Positions 1 to 6,335 of a DNA stretch of 7,363 nucleotides are shown here, piece after piece. The first letter of the stretch is position 1; each line of letters begins with the position of its first letter. The notes below the pieces were generated by a model. It ran no database searches and had not been told where the DNA came from. It saw only the letters and a program-made list of their open reading frames with translations. The stretch is from the NCBI GenBank assembly GCA_030917805.1, contig JAUPUA010000058.1:1-7363 (forward strand), in the 5' to 3' direction. The translations under genes were made by a program, and so were the position numbers. The DNA comes from Patescibacteria group bacterium (GTDB taxonomy: Bacteria; Patescibacteriota; Saccharimonadia; Saccharimonadales; HK-STAS-PATE-42).

Positions 1-419
1 CAATGAGCGTCCACTAAGTATGAGTAGTATGTTTCACCTAGTGTCATAAAGCTGTTTCCGCAGCCTTTGGGTAGGTAAACTGCTTTTGTTGGGTCAAGCT
101 CTAGTTGTACGAGTCTACCAAAACTCTCCCCTTCTCTTAGATCTACAAATGCGCAAAATACTCTCCCCATAATTACAGAGATATATTTATTCCAAGGTTC
201 GGCGTGAATGCCACGAACCACCCCAGCATCTTTGTTATAAGAGACATTTTGTTGAATTGGCTTAAAATCTTCAGGTAACCCTAAAGCTACTAGTTTCTCT
301 TTTTGGAATTTCTCTTGGAAGAATCCTCTTTCATCGGTAATTGTATTTACATCAAATATAAGTAAGCCAGGAATCTCTGTTTCGGTTACCTTAAATTCTG
401 TACTTGGGATATTGGCCAT
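1..419 (-). CDS. rmlC: dTDP-4-dehydrorhamnose 3,5-epimerase (RmlC-like), 3' part cut by window edge
   Basis: Reverse translation from ATG at 419 gives 139 open residues running off the window edge. The protein is a cupin-fold sugar epimerase that converts dTDP-4-keto-6-deoxyglucose to dTDP-4-keto-L-rhamnose in the cytoplasm. Visible family features are the DERGFFQE segment (residues 29-36), VRGIHAEPWNKY (68-79) with the likely catalytic base His72 and Lys78, the VDLREGESFG strand (92-101), and YLPKGCGNSF (115-124). Typical RmlC has a His in the last motif (AHGF); here it is Asn122. From memory, the RGIHAEPW/GNSF variant is typical of the epimerase domain fused to an RmlD reductase in Actinobacteria and relatives, so the full gene could encode a bifunctional RmlCD; the window does not show this. 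The start lies 5 bp after the rmlB stop with only a weak purine-rich upstream stretch, so translational coupling to rmlB is likely. Confidence 0.85.
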   Translation of the reverse strand, partial: MANIPSTEFKVTETEIPGLLIFDVNTITDERGFFQEKFQKEKLVALGLPEDFKPIQQNVSYNKDAGVVRGIHAEPWNKYISVIMGRVFCAFVDLREGESFGRLVQLELDPTKAVYLPKGCGNSFMTLGETYYSYLVDAH

Positions 420-424
420 CTACT

Positions 425-1434
<1,010 letters not shown>

Positions 1435-1449
1435 TCAGCATAGTTTTTG

Positions 1450-1455
1450 TATAAT
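1450..1455 (+). promoter_or_regulatory. -10 box of the GT4 glycosyltransferase gene (TATAAT)
   Basis: A perfect TATAAT lies 10 bases before the ATG at 1466. A possible -35, TTGTAA at 1425-1430, has a long 19-bp spacer. The expected start site around 1461-1463 leaves a 3-5 base leader with no Shine-Dalgarno. This promoter and the rmlB promoter share the same 45 bp. Confidence 0.65.
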
Positions 1456-1465
1456 CATTGTTAAT

Positions 1466-2656
1466 ATGAATACAAAAATAATTATTGATGCGCGGATTAT
1501 TGGTACTGGAACTGGTGATTATACTGAAGGCATCTTGAATGAGCTTCAAAAGCTCGATCATGAGAATGAGTACATCGTTGTATTAGATCCTAGTGTTCAG
1601 TGGCATGTAAGTGCTCCTAACTTTACAGAATATCGATCAAAGAATACCAACCGTAATCATATGTTCTTTATCCGTGGGAATCTTAACTTAGCTTGGGAGC
1701 TATATAAGCTTAAGGGTGACATCTTCTGGGGGAGCTTTCAGCATATTCCATTCCTTTACTTTAAAAGAAAGACGGTGTTGACGGTACACGACCTTACTCA
1801 AGTTAGAATGGCCAATCCGAAGAAAAAAGCCGAGAAAAAAGAACAATGGCAAAATGACAAGAAGGCCGTAATTAAAGATAAGATCCGTAAACTGCCTTTT
1901 TCTTTAATACCGCAGAAGATTTTGATTGCTCTTCTTAACTTCTTTAGCTTTAAAGTTAGCGTCTGGAGGTCAAAACATATTTTTACTCCATCAAATTATG
2001 TGAAAAAAGATGTTATTGATTATTTTAAACTTCCTGAGAGCAAGGTATCTGTAACTGTGAATGGCGGTGTAATCTTAGAAAAAACAGAAGTTGCTAAGCC
2101 TGTTGGAAAGCTCATAGGTAAGGAATTTTTACTTTATGTTGGGACGGATTTTGCTCATAAGAACTTAAATATATTGGTCGACACTCTAGAAATTATAAAA
2201 GATAAAAAGCCAAATCTTAATTTAGTATTTGCAGGTAGAAAAGATCGAAACTATACGACTGTTCAAAACGAAGCTAAAGAGTTAGGGCTTGAAGATCGAG
2301 TTCATGTTTTAGGCTTTGTGAGCAGTGGCGAAAAAGTGTGGCTTTTTGAGAATGCTAAGCTTTACATCTTCCCTTCTCTGTCTGAAGGATTTGGAATTCC
2401 TCCACTTGAGGCTATGGCCTACAAATTACCAGTTGTGGCGAGTAATAGAACAGCTATTCCAGAGGTTTGTGGTGATGCGGCAGTTTACTTTAATCCTACT
2501 GATAAAAATGATATTGCCAAGAAGATATTAAGTACAATCGATAACGAAGAACTAAAGAGCAAGCTTATTAAGAATGGATTGGAGCGTAATAAGCTATTTA
2601 GCTGGGAGGATAGTGCGCGGGTGGTTAAGAAGGTCTTAGATAGCGTGGCAGAGTAA
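1466..2656 (+). CDS. Glycosyltransferase family 4 (GT-B fold)
   Basis: This 396-residue protein has the length and motifs of GT4 retaining glycosyltransferases, which move a sugar from a nucleotide donor to a lipid- or glycan-linked acceptor at the cytoplasmic face of the membrane. The N-terminal acceptor domain starts with IIIDARIIGTGTGDYTEGIL (residues 5-24) and contains LTVHDLTQV (105-113). The C-terminal donor domain has YVGTDFAHKNL (224-234) and the EX7E pair Glu307/Glu315 in SEGFGIPPLEAM, followed by PVVASNRTAIPEV (322-334). It most resembles mannosyltransferase-like members; donor and acceptor cannot be read from sequence. A lysine-rich stretch (about 116-142) plus a hydrophobic amphipathic segment (143-166) is longer than usual there and may aid membrane attachment. 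There is no signal peptide. The position beside the rhamnose genes suggests a role in a surface polysaccharide (inference). The 3' end overlaps the convergent CYTH gene by 32 bp. Confidence 0.93.
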   Translation: MNTKIIIDARIIGTGTGDYTEGILNELQKLDHENEYIVVLDPSVQWHVSAPNFTEYRSKNTNRNHMFFIRGNLNLAWELYKLKGDIFWGSFQHIPFLYFKRKTVLTVHDLTQVRMANPKKKAEKKEQWQNDKKAVIKDKIRKLPFSLIPQKILIALLNFFSFKVSVWRSKHIFTPSNYVKKDVIDYFKLPESKVSVTVNGGVILEKTEVAKPVGKLIGKEFLLYVGTDFAHKNLNILVDTLEIIKDKKPNLNLVFAGRKDRNYTTVQNEAKELGLEDRVHVLGFVSSGEKVWLFENAKLYIFPSLSEGFGIPPLEAMAYKLPVVASNRTAIPEVCGDAAVYFNPTDKNDIAKKILSTIDNEELKSKLIKNGLERNKLFSWEDSARVVKKVLDSVAE

Positions 2657-3275
2657 TCCCAGCTGGTATCTCTGCTGTTAAGGCTAGTTGTGCGTTGCCG
2701 AAGATTGTAGGGTTAAGCTCTTGGCCTAAGATTCCCCTGGGAAGGTCTGTTGGCGTAAAATTTATAGCCTCTTTTTCACTTAAAAACTCAAGCTCTGTTA
2801 CACAAAGACCTCCAAGTGCTGGGCCCAAGTATCGATCTATCTCTATAGTTCTGGAGCCTATTTGGGCTGTAGTCCTTAACTTATGAACTTGTGGAGGTTC
2901 TCCAGTATTTAATGATAAAAATTGACTGTTTTGTACAAGATTCTCAAACTCAGCTGGGTCAAGCTCTACTTCTGGAGTTTCCTCTCTTGTAAGGCCAAAC
3001 CCGATTTTAGAGTTTCTGGTGAACTTAATTTTATCTACTCTACCCTCCTCATCGAGTAGTACTTTTTTACGGACTCTATCTTCTTCAACTACTTTGCCAT
3101 CCGAATCAAACTTGAGACTTAAATAATATTGAGCTAACTGAGCTATAGAACTCACTTCAGCTCCTATAGTTTTTAGCCAGAGCCTATGTGAAAAATGTGG
3201 GAATATCTCATCATCCCTTACTACTGCTAGGTGATACCCTGTTGTTAAAAACTTTCGTTCTATCTCATCTGCCAT
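2625..3275 (-). CDS. CYTH domain protein (triphosphate tunnel metalloenzyme family)
   Basis: This 216-residue protein begins with EIERKFL (residues 4-10), the ExExK signature of the CYTH superfamily (CyaB-type adenylate cyclases, thiamine triphosphatases, inorganic tripolyphosphatases). Further charged strands expected to line the tunnel are visible: RVRKK (67-71), KIKF (82-85), REETPEVEL (97-105), HKLR (131-134), EIDRYLG (145-151) and TELEF (160-164). The tail LGQELNPTIFGNAQLA matches the usual closing segment of bacterial CYTH proteins. A segment of about 40 residues between the ExExK strand and YYLSLK (51-56) is longer than in short members. Known family enzymes hydrolyse or cyclise triphosphate substrates using divalent metal; the substrate here cannot be inferred, and no CHAD domain is attached. 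The start lies 23 bp after the stop of the upstream unknown gene, suggesting co-transcription; no clear Shine-Dalgarno is present. Confidence 0.88.
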   Translation of the reverse strand: MADEIERKFLTTGYHLAVVRDDEIFPHFSHRLWLKTIGAEVSSIAQLAQYYLSLKFDSDGKVVEEDRVRKKVLLDEEGRVDKIKFTRNSKIGFGLTREETPEVELDPAEFENLVQNSQFLSLNTGEPPQVHKLRTTAQIGSRTIEIDRYLGPALGGLCVTELEFLSEKEAINFTPTDLPRGILGQELNPTIFGNAQLALTAEIPAGITLPRYLRPS

Positions 3276-3298
3276 AATAATCTTTTTAAGTTTGCTCT

Positions 3299-3778
3299 TT
3301 ACTGCGTGACTGTCTCATCTGTTACATAGCCTACGGCTTCTGCAACTCTTCTTGCAATTTCACGTGTTCCATCCTGATCTTGGCATTCACCAAAATCATC
3401 AACACTAACTACATGGGGACCGGCTGGCAGAACGCTGTTCCCATATCCAGATTCATAGAATGTTTCAGGATGTTGACCAATTTTGTAACCGTTACAGTTA
3501 ATAATAGCCTGCTTGCCTGCTTTGTCGATAATAAGTTTCCTTGTGCAAGTATCCTGCCCGCATGGAAGTTTAGCTTCAGCTATGGTTCCGGATTCTAATA
3601 TATCTTGATTAGATATCGCTACTCCAGTAGTGCCTAGGCCTGTGTAATAGAGCCTTCCCTTAGTAGCACTGGCTTCTCTTTTTGCAGCTTTCTTTAGTTC
3701 CGCGAATCTGGACGGAGTCGGCGGCTCTGCGATATCTATTCTTAACTTTGAGCTACCCACTTTGTAATCTTCTATCAT
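3299..3778 (-). CDS. Conserved-looking hypothetical protein with four cysteines
   Basis: I do not recognise this 159-residue protein. I start it at ATG 3778 (MIEDYKVGSS) rather than at the longer in-frame ATG at 3829, because the extra 17 codons are very AT-rich and overlie promoter-like boxes. It is soluble in appearance, with no signal peptide or membrane segment. After a basic helix-like stretch (residues 24-40, FAELKKAAKREASATKG) comes a probable beta-rich core. Cysteines sit at 73 and 78 (PCGQDTCTRK), 95 (INCNGY) and 132 (GECQDQ), a pattern compatible with metal binding or disulfides but not diagnostic. A helix closes the protein (TREIARRVAEAVGYV, 138-152). It leads a minus-strand pair with the CYTH gene. 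TATAAG/GATAAT boxes lie within 15 bases of the chosen ATG, implying a leaderless mRNA. Confidence 0.75.
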   Translation of the reverse strand: MIEDYKVGSSKLRIDIAEPPTPSRFAELKKAAKREASATKGRLYYTGLGTTGVAISNQDILESGTIAEAKLPCGQDTCTRKLIIDKAGKQAIINCNGYKIGQHPETFYESGYGNSVLPAGPHVVSVDDFGECQDQDGTREIARRVAEAVGYVTDETVTQ

Positions 3779-3782
3779 AATT

Positions 3783-3793
3783 ATTATCTTATA
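3783..3793 (-). promoter_or_regulatory. Putative -10 region of the hypothetical/CYTH operon
   Basis: On the minus strand TATAAG (3793-3788) overlaps GATAAT (3788-3783), each five of six matches to the -10 consensus. Start sites would fall at about 3782 or 3777, at or just before the ATG at 3778. No convincing -35 is seen; the surroundings are very AT-rich, so chance matches are possible. Confidence 0.4.
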
Positions 3794-3855
3794 TTTTATC
3801 TTTATATCTAAAGCATAGTTGCAGACCACCCATTAGGTTAAGGTAGGTAGGTTTG

Positions 3856-3873
3856 AGTCAAATTCTTTTGACT
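3856..3873 (+). repeat. Inverted repeat AGTCAAA-ttct-TTTGACT
   Basis: Perfect 7-bp arms at 3856-3862 and 3867-3873 with a 4-base spacer lie in the 139-bp divergent gap between the hypothetical gene and the wHTH-Nudix gene. It could be a regulator-binding site for either promoter. It is followed by no T-run, so it is not a terminator. Confidence 0.45.
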
Positions 3874-3876
3874 AGA

Positions 3877-3917
3877 TATAGTGTCTATGACCATCTTGAT
3901 GCTACTATCTATAGTGT
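3877..3917 (+). promoter_or_regulatory. Promoter of the wHTH-Nudix operon with paired TATAGTGT repeats
   Basis: TATAGTGT occurs twice, at 3877-3884 and 3910-3917, exactly 33 bp apart (about three helical turns) and on the same face. A -10-like TACTAT at 3903-3908 lies between them. The first repeat would cover the -35 position and the second the start site, directly abutting the ATG at 3918. This is the arrangement expected of a repressor pair, but both copies also resemble -10 boxes. Confidence 0.35.
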
Positions 3918-4622
3918 ATGTATGCAGATCAAATTGATAATGAATATCGCAGAGAGATATTCCTTAAGTTATGTAAGGCTAAGTCTGTTAAGTATAGTAA
4001 GCTTAAGGTTGACGGAATGGAGAGCAATCAGTTTGCATACCACTTAAAAAAGCTCAAAGAAGATGGTTTTATCGAAAAGCTCGATGATGGCGGTGAGTAC
4101 ACTCTTGCACCAAAAGGTTTACGGCTTGCGGATACCATAAGCCACAAGACTGGTCTGGTAAGAACTCAGCCCAAGGTATTGATTGTTTTTGATATTACTT
4201 CTGCTGATGGCAAAAGACTATTAATTGGAACGCGAGAAAGGCAGCCACATTTTGGAAGGAAGGTACTTCCGTCTGGAAAAATCCATTTTGGAGAGACTAT
4301 TGAGGCTGCGGCCACAAGGATGCTAAAAGAGTTTTTGCCAGATTCTAAATCTATGTTAAGCCATCGAGGTAACTTCTCATTATTCTACAGAAAAGGTAAG
4401 GTGTGTGTTTCCCATATATATGCTCATGTGTTTAGTGCTAGATTAAGTCACGCTTCGGAAGGGGATATTCCAGATAAGGCTGAAGACATGGCTTTAAGAC
4501 TATTCTGGGAAGATATTAGTAAGATTAAGCTGAATGATGAATGGGTTGATGGGGTAAAAGAAATACAAGAGTGTCTTAAAGGTAAAGACTTTTTTGAAAT
4601 GGAGCTTGAATTTAGCGATTAA
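3918..4622 (+). CDS. Winged-helix/Nudix-like fusion protein with degenerate Nudix box
   Basis: This 234-residue protein joins an N-terminal winged helix-turn-helix (about residues 8-65; FAYHLKKLKEDGFIEKLDDGGEY reads as recognition helix plus wing) to a Nudix-like domain (about 84-215). The Nudix box region is GKIHFGETIEAAATR (120-134) followed by MLKEFLPD. It keeps Gly120, Glu126, Arg134 and Glu138, but the REUxEE core has Met135 for the first Glu and Phe139 for the last, so metal-dependent hydrolysis is doubtful. By analogy with NrtR-type regulators (which carry the wHTH at the other end), the Nudix part may sense a nucleotide-like ligand for a DNA-binding domain; this is inference. The start is fixed by an in-frame TAG at 3912-3914. 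No Shine-Dalgarno is seen. The SpoU methyltransferase follows after 18 bp in the same operon. Confidence 0.82.
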   Translation: MYADQIDNEYRREIFLKLCKAKSVKYSKLKVDGMESNQFAYHLKKLKEDGFIEKLDDGGEYTLAPKGLRLADTISHKTGLVRTQPKVLIVFDITSADGKRLLIGTRERQPHFGRKVLPSGKIHFGETIEAAATRMLKEFLPDSKSMLSHRGNFSLFYRKGKVCVSHIYAHVFSARLSHASEGDIPDKAEDMALRLFWEDISKIKLNDEWVDGVKEIQECLKGKDFFEMELEFSD

Positions 4623-4629
4623 AAGGAAT

Positions 4630-4633
4630 AAGG
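4630..4633 (+). promoter_or_regulatory. Shine-Dalgarno of the SpoU methyltransferase gene
   Basis: AAGG at 4630-4633 lies 7 bases before the ATG at 4641. It supports 4641 over the adjacent in-frame ATG at 4644 and contrasts with the lack of such a site before the first gene of this operon. Confidence 0.5.
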
Positions 4634-4640
4634 TTTAGCT

Positions 4641-5150
4641 ATGATGAAGAATTCGGATAAAGAACTGGGAGTTGTTTTACATAATATAAGGAGTTGTGAG
4701 AATGTTGGTTCTATCTTACGGACGGCAGACTTTTTTGGGTTTAAGTTTGTTTGGTTTGTGGGAGTCACTCCCTACCCTACTATTGAGGGTGATGAGCGTT
4801 TGCCGCATATTAGAGAAAAGCTGGATAAGCAGATTAAAAAAGTTTCACTTGGGGCCGAAAGTAACTTGATTTTAATTCATGAACCAAACCTAAAAACTCT
4901 CACTACTAAGCTTAAGGATATGGATTGGTGCGTTGTTGGTTTGGAGCAAAACTCTAAATCTACTGAGCTTAATAAGTTTAAGTGTAAAAGAAAGAAGATC
5001 GCTTTGGTCTTAGGAACTGAGGTAACGGGTCTGGACTTTGATGATTTAACTTTAGTGGATGAGATTGTTGAGATTCCTCGGCATGGGAATAAAGAAAGCC
5101 TTAATGTAAGTGTGGCTTTTGGTATTGCCGCCAGTACACTCTCAAACTAA
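4641..5150 (+). CDS. SpoU/TrmH-family (SPOUT) RNA 2'-O-methyltransferase
   Basis: This 169-residue protein is a stand-alone SpoU catalytic domain without an N-terminal RNA-binding extension. All three family motifs are present: motif 1, NVGSILRTAD (residues 21-30, with Asn21 and Arg27); motif 2, LVLGTEVTGLD (122-132); and motif 3, VEIPRHGNKESLNVSVAFGIA (143-163, with Ser152-Leu153-Asn154). These form the knotted S-adenosylmethionine site, and members act as homodimers that methylate ribose 2'-hydroxyls in tRNA or rRNA. The VGVTPYP segment (40-46) followed by KKVSLGAES (66-74) resembles a subgroup seen in diverse bacteria with no firmly assigned target, so I give no gene symbol. Motif 2 carries Thr126 where Asn is usual (GNE). 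The gene is second in an operon after the wHTH-Nudix gene and has an AAGG ribosome-binding site. Confidence 0.93.
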   Translation: MMKNSDKELGVVLHNIRSCENVGSILRTADFFGFKFVWFVGVTPYPTIEGDERLPHIREKLDKQIKKVSLGAESNLILIHEPNLKTLTTKLKDMDWCVVGLEQNSKSTELNKFKCKRKKIALVLGTEVTGLDFDDLTLVDEIVEIPRHGNKESLNVSVAFGIAASTLSN

Positions 5151-5177
5151 ACATAATATCACTAGCACACATCGTCA

Positions 5178-5194
5178 TCTCGAGCTTGCCGAGA
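5178..5194 (+). repeat. REP-like hairpin TCTCG-agcttgc-CGAGA
   Basis: A 5-bp GC-rich stem with a 7-base loop stands in an otherwise AT-rich gap, preceded by CATCGTCA and followed by GATCTG. The 'GTCAT-stem-loop-stem-ATCT' architecture is like palindromic intergenic repeats found in many bacteria. Only one copy is in this window. Confidence 0.45.
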
Positions 5195-5279
5195 GATCTG
5201 CCCGTTTCAGTAAATACATAGAAACTCCACCTCATAAACTTGTTTCAGCGTCTAATCTATTAAAGAATATCCTTATTAC

Positions 5280-5322
5280 TTTCTTTTTCTCTTGATAGGA
5301 AAAAGAAACAAAAAGATCAAGA
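5280..5322 (+). ncRNA. H-type pseudoknot-forming element
   Basis: Stem 1 pairs TTTCTTTTTC (5280-5289) with GAAAAAGAAA (5299-5308), ten perfect base pairs. Its loop contains TCTTGAT (5290-5296), the exact complement of ATCAAGA (5316-5322) downstream, giving stem 2 of 6-7 bp. The connecting segments are AG (5297-5298) and the A-rich CAAAAAG (5309-5315). If T5290 stays unpaired, the loop lengths (1, 2 and about 7 bases) fit classical H-type pseudoknot geometry on the plus strand. Whether it acts as RNA, or only as a DNA repeat, is unknown; no promoter for it was identified, but read-through from the SpoU operon would transcribe it. Confidence 0.5.
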
Positions 5323-5432
5323 AAAAATTAACTCGCTAGTCCCGGTTTAAGTCTATTAAGTTTAAATAGCCTCTGCTCAGACAAAATTTTTTCGGGTTGC
5401 GGTTTTGAGCTGTTTTTAGCCGCTTCTATTTC

Positions 5433-5675
5433 TTAATAGAGCGCCCAGAAGGATTGGAGGGTTTCTTTTAAGATTGAGTTGGACTTAAGCTTAAATAGGA
5501 GGATAAGATTGATTGAAAGACCTCCAAAGATTAATGCTAAAATTACTTCTCCAGCTATTTTGATGTCTACTGAGTACAGTGCAGCAAATATTAAACCAGC
5601 AATGAATGCTATTCCAGCGATAGCATCGATGACTTTATAGATTGAGTTTTTGTTTTGTTTTGAAACTTTATCCAT
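5433..5675 (-). CDS. Small two-helix membrane protein, function unknown
   Basis: I do not recognise this 80-residue protein. It has a basic N-terminus (MDKVSKQNKNSIYK) and two predicted transmembrane helices, about residues 16-35 (IDAIAGIAFIAGLIFAALYS) and 40-61 (IAGEVILALIFGGLSINLILLF), joined by a short VDIK loop. The C-terminal tail is KLKSNSILKETLQSFWALY. Positive charges at both ends predict both termini in the cytoplasm. It is transcribed divergently from the ECF sigma gene across a 64-bp gap, so joint control is possible but not shown. A -10-like TATAGT/TACTAT region lies within 17 bases of the ATG and no Shine-Dalgarno is seen. Clean codon structure and membrane topology make it likely real despite its size. 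Confidence 0.72.
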   Translation of the reverse strand: MDKVSKQNKNSIYKVIDAIAGIAFIAGLIFAALYSVDIKIAGEVILALIFGGLSINLILLFKLKSNSILKETLQSFWALY

Positions 5676-5681
5676 AAAGAC

Positions 5682-5692
5682 ATAGTACTATA
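5682..5692 (-). promoter_or_regulatory. Putative -10 region of the small membrane protein gene
   Basis: On the minus strand TATAGT (5692-5687) abuts TACTAT (5687-5682). Start sites at about 5680 or 5675 would give leaders of 0-5 bases before the ATG at 5675. There is no clear -35. Confidence 0.4.
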
Positions 5693-5725
5693 TATGTAGA
5701 GGTATCTATTAATTTAAAGCGGTCC

Positions 5726-5731
5726 TAATTC
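5726..5731 (+). promoter_or_regulatory. Weak -10-like box before the ECF sigma gene
   Basis: TAATTC at 5726-5731 lies 8 bases before the ATG at 5740, which again implies an almost leaderless mRNA. The match is poor. If the gene is autoregulated, as ECF genes often are, its promoter need not follow the housekeeping consensus; I could not identify a typical GGAAC-like ECF -35. Confidence 0.25.
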
Positions 5732-5739
5732 TTTAGTCT

Positions 5740-6333
5740 ATGAAAAGTAAAGCGCAGGACAGCGACGAGGTAATTGCAGAAATGTTTTTGAAGGATCTTA
5801 GTAATCTGAGCCTTTTCGAGGATCTTTTAATAAGGTACGAGCAGAAGTTATTACGCTACGTGCGGTCTTTAGGGATAGAGCAGAATCTGGCTCATGATGT
5901 GGTGCAAGACTCATTTATTAAGGCTTATCGTAATATCCGTAGCTTTAACCCAAAAAAGGGAAAGTGGAGTTCATGGATTTATAGAATTACTCATAACGCA
6001 GCAATGGATTCTTTTAAAAAGCAAAAAAAAGATCTTACGGTTGACGAAGATGCCTGGTGGGACGGTATTGCGGTACCTGAAACAATTAGCGAGGAACTCA
6101 ACATTAAGCTAAATAACGAAAACCTAATAAAGGGTTTAAAAAAAGTAGATCTTAAATATCGTGAGCCTCTTATGCTCTATTATTTAGAGGCAAAAAGTTA
6201 TAAAGAGGTCGGAGAGATTCTGCGCCTTCCGACTGCTACTGTTAGTACGAGAATAAAAAGGGGCAAGGATAAACTTAAGGATGTTATTAATGAGCAGCTA
6301 AAGGGTAGTGCTTCAATGGAGGAGGTAATTTAG
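5740..6333 (+). CDS. ECF-type RNA polymerase sigma-70 factor
   Basis: This 197-residue protein has the two-domain plan and length of extracytoplasmic-function sigma factors. Region 2 spans about residues 25-93: FEDLLIRYEQKLLRYV, then AHDVVQDSFIKAYRNIRSF (51-69, the core-binding and -10 reading helix), then WSSWIYRITHNAAMDSFKK (76-94). An acidic, tryptophan-containing linker (VDEDAWWDGIAVPE) leads to region 4 at about 128-184, with YREPLMLYYLEAKSYKEVGEIL (140-161) and the recognition helix LPTATVSTRIKRGKDKLK (163-180). It redirects RNA polymerase to a small set of promoters, normally in response to an envelope signal. The next gene starts 2 bp after its stop and encodes a membrane protein, the usual place for an anti-sigma factor. 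A run of eight A bases (6023-6030) lies at the end of region 2. No Shine-Dalgarno precedes the start. Confidence 0.94.
   Translation: MKSKAQDSDEVIAEMFLKDLSNLSLFEDLLIRYEQKLLRYVRSLGIEQNLAHDVVQDSFIKAYRNIRSFNPKKGKWSSWIYRITHNAAMDSFKKQKKDLTVDEDAWWDGIAVPETISEELNIKLNNENLIKGLKKVDLKYREPLMLYYLEAKSYKEVGEILRLPTATVSTRIKRGKDKLKDVINEQLKGSASMEEVI
6320..6325 (+). promoter_or_regulatory. Strong Shine-Dalgarno of the sigma-partner gene (AGGAGG)
   Basis: AGGAGG inside the last codons of the sigma gene, 10 bases before the ATG at 6336, is the best ribosome-binding site of any gene in the window. It fixes the downstream start and suggests high or independently initiated translation of the partner protein. Confidence 0.8.
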
Positions 6334-6335
6334 CT

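Larger units (their letters stand above)
5151..5432. other. Non-coding intergenic region with structured repeats
   Basis: This 282-bp gap lies between the 3' ends of two convergent units (SpoU gene, plus; small membrane protein, minus). It holds a REP-like hairpin at 5178-5194, two GTTTCAG direct repeats (5204-5210, 5242-5248), a pseudoknot-forming sequence at 5280-5322, and a short GC-rich stem around 5399-5423. I see no intrinsic terminator with a proper T-run for either flanking gene. From memory, strings such as the TCATCTCGAGCTTGCCGAGA type and a TTTCTTTTTC-TCTTGAT type recur as interspersed intergenic sequence in Bacteroidetes and some other genomes, so this gap may be one copy of a dispersed element; I cannot verify that here. 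Confidence 0.6.

Noticed and set aside
3779..3829. Longer start for the hypothetical protein (17 extra codons)
   Set aside because: The extension is extremely AT-rich, lysine/isoleucine-heavy and overlies the likely -10 boxes; the ATG at 3778 gives a more natural N-terminus.
3835..3852. AGGT tandem repeats as a microsatellite or iteron
   Set aside because: Only three tandem copies plus one offset copy; too few to support a replication or regulatory role.
3853..4047. 64-codon plus-strand frame overlapping the wHTH-Nudix start
   Set aside because: It covers the promoter and inverted repeat and overlaps a well-supported gene in another frame; no family features.
5110..5295. 61-codon plus-strand reading frame overlapping the SpoU 3' end
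   Set aside because: It starts inside the SpoU gene in another frame and runs through the REP-like hairpin and the pseudoknot arm; composition is not protein-like, and it looks like a translated intergenic repeat.
5399..5423. Intrinsic terminator for the small membrane protein gene
   Set aside because: The stem pairs fully only on the plus strand (it needs a G-U pair), has a 13-base loop, and no T-run follows on the minus strand.
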